13,452 bases of DNA from positions 1 through 13,452 of the forward strand of contig NZ_BMQL01000083.1 in assembly GCF_014648095.1 (NCBI RefSeq). Direction: 5' to 3'. The notes under the pieces were generated by a model that did not search any database, was not told the DNA's origin, and worked only from the letters and a program-made list of their open reading frames with translations. Every line of letters starts with the position of its first letter. The first letter of the stretch is position 1. Position numbers and translations under genes: made by a program. This document shows, in pieces, positions 7,979-13,452 of this stretch. This DNA comes from Deinococcus ruber. GTDB taxonomy: Bacteria; Deinococcota; Deinococci; Deinococcales; Deinococcaceae.

Positions 7979-9583
7979 ATGACTGCAAACGCCGCCCCCC
8001 CCGCACTCCCTGTCCCCGTGCTCGAACTGCGGGGAATCACCAAACGCTTTCCCGGCGTGACGGCCAACGACGCGGTCAGCCTGCACATCAATGCGGGTGA
8101 AGTGCTGGCGCTGCTCGGCGAAAACGGTGCGGGCAAAAGTACCCTCATCTCGATCATGTACGGTCTGTATCGCCCCGACGAGGGTGAGCTGCTGCTGAAC
8201 GGGCAGCGTGTGAGTGTGACCTCGCCCGCCCACGCGCTGCGCCTGGGTATCGGGCTGGTGCCGCAGCATCCGATGCTGGTTTCCAGGCACACCGTCGCAG
8301 AAAATCTGGCGCTGGGTGCAGGGTCGGCGCTGTTTCCGGCTCGGGGCATTCGCGGGCGCATCGCTGAACTCAGCGGCAGATACGGCCTGGCGGTCAACCC
8401 TGATGCCCGCATCAGTACGCTGGCTCCGGGCGAGAAGCAGCGGGTCGAAATTCTGCGCTCGCTGCTGCGCGGCGCAGGCGTGCTGATTCTGGACGAGCCG
8501 ACCAGCGTCCTGACCCCGCAGGAGGCCGAAGGGCTGTTCCGGGTGATGCGCGAACTGAGAAGCGACGGCAAATCGCTGGTCTTCATCTCGCACAAGCTCG
8601 AAGAAGTGCTGAGCGTGTGCGACCGCGTGACGGTGCTGCGCCGGGGCAAGGTGGTGGGCCACGCCGACACCAGCCATTCCACCAAAGAGAGTCTGGCCGA
8701 ACTGATGGTGGGAAAGAGCGTAAACTTCGAGCGCAAGCGCGGCGACGCCGTAGTGCAGGGTGCGCCGCTGCTGACCGTGAGCGGCCTGGGTGCCCACAAC
8801 AGCCGGGGTCTGCCCGCGCTGAAGGACGTGAATTTTACGCTGCGGCGCGGCGAGGTGATCGGGGTGGCGGGCGTGGCAGGCAACGGACAGAGCGAGTTGA
8901 TCGAGGTGCTGTCGGGCCTGCTCGCGCCGAGTGCCGGAACGATGGTGCTGGACGGAAAAGCGCTGGCGGGAACGCCCGCCGAGCTGTTTTCCCGTGGCGT
9001 GGCGCATATTCCCGAAGACCGCATTCATATGGGCACGGTGCCCAGCATGACCGTTTCCGAGAATATGGCGCTGCGCGAGTACCAGAAACCCCCGTACAGC
9101 AGCGGCCTGATGCGGAATCTGAAGGCGCAGGACGACCGTGCCGAGCGTGAGGTCAAGGAGTATCAGATCGCCACGCCCAGCATTCACACCACCTCGCGGC
9201 TGCTGTCGGGCGGCAACATCCAGAAAGTCATTCTGGCGCGGGAGCTGGCCGGAAATCCGCAGCTGATCCTGGCAGTGCATCCGACCTATGGCCTGGACAT
9301 CGGGGCCACCGATCAGGTGCATACCGTGCTGCTGCAAAAGACCGAGAGTGGAGCAGGTGTGCTGATCGTGTCGGAAGACCTGGAGGAACTGATGAGTCTG
9401 TCTGACCGGATTGCCGTGCTGTATCACGGGGAACTGCTGGGGCCGTACCCGGTACAGGACGTGACCCGCGAACGCCTGGGCCTGCTGATGACCGGCGGCA
9501 GTGGAGAAGCGCACGGCTCTGGCGGCGGCGACCTCAGCGAAGTGCTGCCCGCTCCTGCTGGACTGCCGGGGGGCCTGGCTTGA
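7979..9583 (+). CDS. BMP-type ABC importer ATPase with two nucleotide-binding domains
   Basis: Powers import by the membrane channel encoded by the next two genes. The 534-residue protein carries two fused ABC ATPase domains. The first is catalytically complete: Walker A GENGAGKST (47-55), Q-loop Gln96, signature LAPGEKQ (148-154), Walker B LILDEP (169-174) and His205. The second is degenerate, as in relatives: GVAGNGQSE (298-306) lacks the Lys-Ser/Thr, and LILAVHP (429-435) lacks the Walker B Asp and catalytic Glu, while the signature LSGGN (409-413) is kept. The domain plan matches the nucleoside importer ATPases (NupO/YufO, RnsB, NupA) and sugar ATPases such as XylG/RbsA; the neighbouring BMP protein favours the former. 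The ATG at 7979 follows CAGGAGG with 3 bases between. The stop overlaps the next start (TTGA). Confidence 0.93.
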   Translation: MTANAAPPALPVPVLELRGITKRFPGVTANDAVSLHINAGEVLALLGENGAGKSTLISIMYGLYRPDEGELLLNGQRVSVTSPAHALRLGIGLVPQHPMLVSRHTVAENLALGAGSALFPARGIRGRIAELSGRYGLAVNPDARISTLAPGEKQRVEILRSLLRGAGVLILDEPTSVLTPQEAEGLFRVMRELRSDGKSLVFISHKLEEVLSVCDRVTVLRRGKVVGHADTSHSTKESLAELMVGKSVNFERKRGDAVVQGAPLLTVSGLGAHNSRGLPALKDVNFTLRRGEVIGVAGVAGNGQSELIEVLSGLLAPSAGTMVLDGKALAGTPAELFSRGVAHIPEDRIHMGTVPSMTVSENMALREYQKPPYSSGLMRNLKAQDDRAEREVKEYQIATPSIHTTSRLLSGGNIQKVILARELAGNPQLILAVHPTYGLDIGATDQVHTVLLQKTESGAGVLIVSEDLEELMSLSDRIAVLYHGELLGPYPVQDVTRERLGLLMTGGSGEAHGSGGGDLSEVLPAPAGLPGGLA

Positions 9584-10638
9584 TCCGGCTGGTACAGCTC
9601 GCCAGCCCCGGGCGCTACCGCCCACTGTGGGTGTCGCTGGGCGCACTGGTGGTGGCGCTGCTGATCGCGGGCGTCATCTTCGCGGCCTACGGGGTTTCGC
9701 CGCTGGAAGCCTACGGCAGCATGCTTCAGGGAACGCTGCTCGATCCGCAGGGGAGGGCAGAGGTGCTGCGCCGGGCCGCCCCGCTGCTGCTGACCGGTGC
9801 AGGCCTGACGCTGGCATTCCGGGCGCAGTTCTTCAATATCGGGGCAGAGGGTCAGATCGTGATAGGGGCGATCTTCGCGGGCGGCGTAGCGCTGTTTACG
9901 CCGCTGCCCGGCCTCCTCATGCCCATCGGCATGTTTGTGGCGGGCTTCGTGGGCGGCGGGCTGTATGCGCTGCTGGCGGCGTGGTTGCGAACCCGCCTCA
10001 GGGTCAACGAGATCCTGTCCACCCTGATGCTCAACTACGTCGCTACCTACCTGATGATTTACCTGATCGCGGGGCCGTGGAAGGGCAAGAACGTGCGCGG
10101 CTTCATCACCTCCGACACCTTTCCGGCGCAGGGGCAGCTCGCCACCTTTCCCGGCACCCAGGTCGGCATTGCCACGCTGGTGCTGGGCGTGGTGCTGGCG
10201 ATTGGCCTTCAGATTCTGCTGTCGCGCACCACGCGGGGGTTCGAGCTGCGTGTGGTGGGCGAAAACCCCGGTGCGGCCCGCTATGCAGGCATCAGCGTGG
10301 CGCGGGTCGTCACGTTTATGGCGCTGATTACCGGCGGCATGGCGGGGCTGGCGGGTGCGGGCGAGGTGGCAGGTATTCACCACAAGCTGCTGGAACCCAG
10401 CCAGATCTCGGCGGGCTACGGCTTTACCGCCATCATCGTGGCGTGGCTGGCGCGTGGCAATCCGGCGCTGTGTCTGGTCACCTCGCTGCTGATGGGCGTG
10501 ATTCTGGCGGGCGGCGACGTGCTGAAGATCAATCTGAACATGCCCTTCCGCATCGTGGATGTATTTTCCGGCGTGATGCTGCTGACGCTGATCGCCTCCG
10601 AAATTTTCGTGCGTTACCGGGTGAAGTGGGAAAGATAG
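9580..10638 (+). CDS. ABC importer permease, first subunit
   Basis: Membrane-spanning half of the importer (BPD_transp_2 family, as in YufP/NupB). The 352 residues include about eight to ten hydrophobic segments, for example about 17-37, 97-135, 145-164, 196-215, 244-262 and 297-311. Family signatures are AFRAQFFNIGAEGQ (79-91 region) and GENPGAARYAGI (227-238), the loop expected to touch the ATPase. The start is TTG at 9580, overlapping the ATPase stop by four bases (TTGA), with a G-rich run a few bases upstream; no ATG occurs near it. This overlap implies coupled translation. Unlike many relatives, it does not overlap the second permease gene: 153 bases intervene. Confidence 0.92.
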   Translation: MIRLVQLASPGRYRPLWVSLGALVVALLIAGVIFAAYGVSPLEAYGSMLQGTLLDPQGRAEVLRRAAPLLLTGAGLTLAFRAQFFNIGAEGQIVIGAIFAGGVALFTPLPGLLMPIGMFVAGFVGGGLYALLAAWLRTRLRVNEILSTLMLNYVATYLMIYLIAGPWKGKNVRGFITSDTFPAQGQLATFPGTQVGIATLVLGVVLAIGLQILLSRTTRGFELRVVGENPGAARYAGISVARVVTFMALITGGMAGLAGAGEVAGIHHKLLEPSQISAGYGFTAIIVAWLARGNPALCLVTSLLMGVILAGGDVLKINLNMPFRIVDVFSGVMLLTLIASEIFVRYRVKWER

Positions 10639-10651
10639 CTTGTGGCAACCT

Positions 10652-10732
10652 GAGCCAGCTTGATTGAGGCAGGAAAATAGCGTGTGGTGCGTGGTCTGTA
10701 GGAACCAGCTCAGCCAGCTCGACTCAAGCAAG
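10652..10732 (+). repeat. Imperfect direct repeat between permease genes
   Basis: Two 22-base copies, 10652-10673 and 10711-10732, agree at 16 positions. Both contain AGCCAGCT followed by YGAYTSARGCA-like sequence. They are 59 bases apart and lie in a gap where relatives usually have none. They may come from an old duplication or form paired regulator sites. Confidence 0.5.
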
Positions 10733-10778
10733 TGGCGCGGGCCTTTCCCACAGGCCACATGCGACAAGCCACGCGCCA
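10733..10778 (+). promoter_or_regulatory. Nested stem before the second permease
   Basis: TGGCGCG (10733-10739) pairs with CGCGCCA (10772-10778). Directly inside it, GGCCT (10740-10744) pairs with AGGCC (10752-10756) around a 7-base loop. The structure ends a few bases before the Shine-Dalgarno AAGGAG and could tune translation or mRNA stability. No T-tract follows, so a terminator is unlikely. Confidence 0.4.
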
Positions 10779-10791
10779 ACAAAGGAGACGC

Positions 10792-11661
10792 ATGCACGAA
10801 CTACTAGACGCACTCTTCCGCGCCCTGGCCTTCGGAACGCCGCTGCTGCTGGCGAGCCTGGGCGCGATTGTCAACGAGCGGGCCGGGGTGGTCAATCTGG
10901 GCGTCGAAGGCATGATGGCGCTGGGGGCGCTGTCGGGCTTCGCGGTGGCCTACGGCGGCGGTATGGGTGGCAATCTGTGGCTGGCGATTCTGGCGGCGAT
11001 GGCGGCGGGGGCGGCGGCGGCGCTGCTGCATGCGTTCGTCACCATCACCATGCGGGCCAATCAGTTTGTGTCGGGGCTGGCGCTCACGCTGCTGGGGCTG
11101 GGTGTGGCGGGGCTGCTCGGCAAGAAGTTCGAGGGCTTTCCGCTGTTCAACCAGCCGCCGCAGTGGCCGTTTACTGCCGGGGCCATCGTGCTGGCGCTGG
11201 TGCTGGCCTTTGTCCTCCAGTCCACCCGCCTGGGCCTGACGCTGCGCTCCATCGGTGAAAATCCGGCGGCAGCCGACGTGCTGGGCCTGAACGTCACGCT
11301 GTTCCGCTATCTGGCGGTGGCGTTCGGCGGAGCGCTGGCGGGGCTGGCGGGCGCGTACCTGTCGCTGGTCTACCGCCCGTCCTGGACAGATGGCATGACG
11401 GCGGGCCTCGGCTGGATCGCGGTGGCGCTCGTCATCTTCGTGGGCTGGAGTCCGGTGCGGGCCATCTTCGGGGCTATCTTCTTCGGACTGCTGTATTACC
11501 TCCAGTTTCGACTTCAGGGGCAGAGTCCGATTCCCACCGAGTTTTTCTCGGCCATGCCCTACCTGCTCGTCATCGTGGTGCTGGCGATTGCCGGACTGCG
11601 CGGGCAGCAGGGATCGGCCCCGGAATCGCTGGGACTACCTTACACGCGGGGGGAACGCTAA
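10792..11661 (+). CDS. ABC importer permease, second subunit
   Basis: Second membrane-spanning half of the importer (BPD_transp_2 family, as in YufQ/NupC). The 289-residue product shows the family N-terminus LGAIVNERAGVVNLGVEGMM (23-42), which mirrors NIGAEGQ in the first permease, and the ATPase-contact loop IGENPAAADVLGLNV (154-168). Hydrophobic segments include about 11-25, 43-55, 62-82, 92-110, 129-143, 172-192, 205-217 and 254-268. The ATG at 10792 is 5 bases after AAAGGAG; an upstream in-frame ATG at 10732 would add 20 Arg/Gln-rich residues unlike this family and is rejected. It would pair with the first permease as a heterodimer. Confidence 0.93.
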   Translation: MHELLDALFRALAFGTPLLLASLGAIVNERAGVVNLGVEGMMALGALSGFAVAYGGGMGGNLWLAILAAMAAGAAAALLHAFVTITMRANQFVSGLALTLLGLGVAGLLGKKFEGFPLFNQPPQWPFTAGAIVLALVLAFVLQSTRLGLTLRSIGENPAAADVLGLNVTLFRYLAVAFGGALAGLAGAYLSLVYRPSWTDGMTAGLGWIAVALVIFVGWSPVRAIFGAIFFGLLYYLQFRLQGQSPIPTEFFSAMPYLLVIVVLAIAGLRGQQGSAPESLGLPYTRGER

Positions 11662-11892
11662 ACGGCCACACAGTCGCAAAAACGATCTATAGGCACAGAC
11701 GATAAACAGAACAGTACCGGTCTGTACAAATTCTCAAAGTTCAACGCGAAATGTTCAGATGTTTCAACATTCCGTGCACGATTTGCACTACAGTCTGTTC
11801 AGGCCGTGAAGGTGACGTAAAGCCTGCGCTCATCTTTCTTCCCGCTCTGATTGACCTGCCGCCCTTTTCCACTGCTGTTCACAGGAGTCCGC
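11662..11892 (+). promoter_or_regulatory. Upstream region of the BMP gene with inverted repeats
   Basis: A 231-base A/T-richer gap without a gene. It contains ACAGAC (11695-11700) with GTCTGT (11720-11725), the palindromic ACCGGT between GTAC elements, AATGTT (11750-11755) with AACATT (11766-11771), and repeated GTTCA words (11739, 11753, 11797). These look like operator material, suggesting separate control of the binding protein. TTGCAC (11783-11788) and TACAGT (11789-11794) resemble promoter parts but are not correctly spaced, so I cannot assign a promoter. The ribosome site is CAGGAGT just before 11893. Confidence 0.35.
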
Positions 11893-13074
11893 ATGAAGAA
11901 GTACATCACCATCGGTCTTGCCCTTACCGCCGGTCTCACGGCTGTCGCCCTCCAGACCAGCCCCGCTCAGGCGCAGTCCATGACCAGTGGCAAGCTCAAG
12001 GCCTGCTTCATCTACGTCGGCCCGACGGGCGATATCGGCTGGACGTATGCCCACGATCAGGCGCGTCTGGCAGCCGTGAAGGCGCTGCCCTGGCTCGACA
12101 CCAAATACGTCGAGAGCGTGCCGGAAGGTCAGGCGCTCCCGGCCATCGACCGTCTGGTTGCCGACAAGTGCCAGGTGATCTTCACCACGTCGTTCGGCTA
12201 CATGGACGACACGCTGGCAGCCGCCAAGAAGTACCCCAACGTGATCTTCGCGCACGCGGCGGGCTACAAGCGCAATGCCAACATGGCGACGTACATGGCC
12301 GACTTCTATCAGGTGTTTTACCTGAACGGTCTGGTTGCCGGCGCACTGACCAAGAGCGGCAAGGTGGGCTTCGTCGGTACGTATCCGATCCCCGAACTCA
12401 AGCGCCACCTGTCGGCCTTTGCGCTGGGTGTGCTGGCCGCCAACCCCAAGGCCGAAGTGGACGTGAAGTGGCTGAACAGCTGGTTTGACCCCGCCAAGAC
12501 CCGCGAGGCCAGCGAGGCGCTGCTGTCGGAAGGCTCCGACGTCCTGACCAGCAGCGAGGACAGTGCGACCGGCGTACAGACCGCCGCCGCCAAGAAGGTG
12601 CCGACCTTCAGCCACTACAACAGCATGTACAAGTTCTCTCCCGATTACGTGGTGTCGGGCCATATCGTCCACTGGGACAAGATCTACATCGACTTCCTGA
12701 CCAAGGTTCATAACGGCACCTACACCACCAAGAATCTCGTCAACGTCGATTACTGGTGGCTGCTGAACAAGGGCGCAGTCGAGATGGGGGCCGATAACGG
12801 CGTGGCGATCAATCCCAAGTACGTGGCGCAGCTGAAGGCCGCCAAGATGACCGTGGCGGGCAAGTCGGTCAGCGTGTACGACCGACTGATGCAGCTCACC
12901 GCCGATATGAAGTCGGCCAAGCCTACCTTCGATCCCTACGCAGGTCCGATCAAGGACCGCAAAGGCGTGTTGCGCGTGCCCGCTGGCAAGACCATGAGCA
13001 TCGCCGATCTGAACAACATGGCGTGGGTGGCTCCGGGCGTCAAGGGCGACGTGGCCGACGAGCCGAAGAAGTAA
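11893..13074 (+). CDS. BMP/Med-family periplasmic substrate-binding protein
   Basis: Captures the substrate in the periplasm and delivers it to the permeases. The 393-residue product starts with a signal peptide (MKKYITIGLALTAGLTAVAL, cleavage likely after AQA at 25-27). There is no lipobox Cys, so this is a soluble periplasmic protein rather than the lipoprotein seen in Gram-positive bacteria. The mature part matches the BMP (basic membrane protein) family: CFIYVGPTGDIGWTYAHDQA near residues 38-57 and VGFVGTYPIPELKRH in the middle. Family members such as Treponema PnrA and the Bacillus YufN/NupN system bind purine nucleosides; other BMP proteins bind other ligands, so the substrate is left open. 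The ATG at 11893 is preferred over an upstream in-frame start at 11851, which would hide the signal peptide. Placement last in the cluster, behind a long regulatory gap, is unusual. Confidence 0.93.
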   Translation: MKKYITIGLALTAGLTAVALQTSPAQAQSMTSGKLKACFIYVGPTGDIGWTYAHDQARLAAVKALPWLDTKYVESVPEGQALPAIDRLVADKCQVIFTTSFGYMDDTLAAAKKYPNVIFAHAAGYKRNANMATYMADFYQVFYLNGLVAGALTKSGKVGFVGTYPIPELKRHLSAFALGVLAANPKAEVDVKWLNSWFDPAKTREASEALLSEGSDVLTSSEDSATGVQTAAAKKVPTFSHYNSMYKFSPDYVVSGHIVHWDKIYIDFLTKVHNGTYTTKNLVNVDYWWLLNKGAVEMGADNGVAINPKYVAQLKAAKMTVAGKSVSVYDRLMQLTADMKSAKPTFDPYAGPIKDRKGVLRVPAGKTMSIADLNNMAWVAPGVKGDVADEPKK

Positions 13075-13100
13075 GTTCCACCACCACTCCTTTCTGTTAC

Positions 13101-13131
13101 CGGGCCAGTTCTTATTTTGAGGACTGGCCCG
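13101..13131 (+). terminator. Terminator hairpin after the BMP gene
   Basis: CGGGCCAGT (13101-13109) pairs perfectly with ACTGGCCCG (13123-13131) around a 13-base loop, 26 bases after the stop codon. No T-tract follows, as is common in high-GC terminators. It would close the transporter unit ahead of tuf. Confidence 0.65.
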
Positions 13132-13188
13132 CTTGCTGCCAAGTGTGTCTGAGGCGGGTTTTCCTGTATCGAGGCGCTCCGAGGGCAC

Positions 13189-13217
13189 TTGCCGTCCGCA
13201 GCATTTTCGTTTAGCAT
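13189..13217 (+). promoter_or_regulatory. Promoter of tuf
   Basis: TTGCCG (13189-13194) and TAGCAT (13212-13217) are 17 bases apart. The block resembles the rpsL promoter closely: TTGC at the same distance from TAGYATGT, with a TTTCG-like run before the -10. Transcription would begin near 13224, leaving a leader of about 170 bases before tuf. Confidence 0.65.
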
Positions 13218-13231
13218 GTATCTTCGGTGCG

Positions 13232-13355
13232 CTGATCAAAGGCGGCATTTTTGTTGCCCTCTGTTCGAGTGCATTGTGCCTAGAGGCTGGACACGGCCCA
13301 GGCGAGAAGAAACCCAATGTCGGCAGGAAGTTGCCGAGAAGCGCCTGATCAAAGG
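13232..13355 (+). repeat. 11-bp direct repeat in the tuf leader
   Basis: CTGATCAAAGG occurs at 13232-13242 and again at 13345-13355, both in a GCGC-CTGATCAAAGG-G/C-rich setting. The second copy forms the loop and part of the arm of the inner hairpin at 13338-13363. The two copies bracket most of the predicted leader. Confidence 0.55.
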
Positions 13356-13374
13356 GCCGCTTCCGTCTGCCGAC
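13319..13374 (+). promoter_or_regulatory. Structured tuf leader element
   Basis: GTCGGCAG (13319-13326) pairs perfectly with CTGCCGAC (13367-13374). Inside, GAAGCGCC (13338-13345) pairs with GGGCCGCTTC (13354-13363) apart from one or two bulged bases. The left outer arm can instead pair locally: TCGGCA (13320-13325) with TGCCGA (13332-13337). The element ends just before the tuf Shine-Dalgarno (GAGAGAGG), so switching between folds could affect EF-Tu translation. I know of no named RNA family that fits. Confidence 0.5.
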
Positions 13375-13392
13375 CACTTGGAGAGAGGTTTG

Positions 13393-13452
<60 letters not shown>

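Noticed and set aside
7949..9646. Long minus-strand open frame opposite the ABC ATPase
   Set aside because: Gln/His/Arg-rich low-complexity translation; the plus strand encodes a complete ATPase.
9424..10797. Long minus-strand open frame opposite the first permease
   Set aside because: Shadow frame rich in Gln, His and Arg, no ribosome site, overlaps a recognised gene.
11830..13377. Long minus-strand open frame opposite the BMP gene
   Set aside because: Overlaps a clear binding-protein gene, and the translation has no family features.

Overview
The window looks like a chromosomal segment from Deinococcus or a close relative. Supporting signs are high GC, a comEA-comEC competence pair beside the str (rpsL-rpsG-fusA-tuf) translation genes, deinococcal-type S12, S7 and EF-G proteins, and a periplasmic rather than lipoprotein binding protein. 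The genus is inferred from protein resemblance and was not tested by search.

Layout. (1) 3-2365, minus strand: comEA and comEC overlap by one base. comEC stops inside its metallo-beta-lactamase domain, so it looks truncated. (2) 2417-3089, minus strand: a small secreted protein of unknown function, with a terminator-like hairpin after it. (3) 3194-6739, plus strand: a clear promoter, then rpsL (best start a CTG codon), rpsG and fusA. The 196-base rpsL-rpsG gap is rich in mutually exclusive stems, and a strong hairpin terminator follows fusA. (4) 6755-7107, minus strand: a broken DUF805 membrane-protein gene with a lost start codon and a one-base frameshift. (5) 7156-7785: a short-chain dehydrogenase-like protein that lacks the usual catalytic Tyr, probably leaderless. 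(6) 7979-13074: a complete BMP-family ABC importer: double ATPase, two permeases and a periplasmic binding protein. (7) 13101-13452: a terminator, a promoter closely resembling the rpsL promoter, a structured leader, and the first 19 codons of tuf (EF-Tu).

How it works together. rpsL, rpsG, fusA and tuf serve ribosome assembly and elongation. In the classic str operon tuf follows fusA directly; here about 6.7 kb separates them and tuf has its own promoter and leader. The inserted importer resembles purine nucleoside uptake systems, but its substrate cannot be read from sequence. comEA and comEC would bind and import DNA in natural transformation, provided comEC is functional.

I see no CRISPR array, tRNA, rRNA, intact insertion sequence or defence system, and nothing that clearly qualifies as a wholly new system. 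The most interesting material is regulatory (the rpsL-rpsG gap, the tuf leader, the gap between the permeases) and decay-related (comEC, DUF805).
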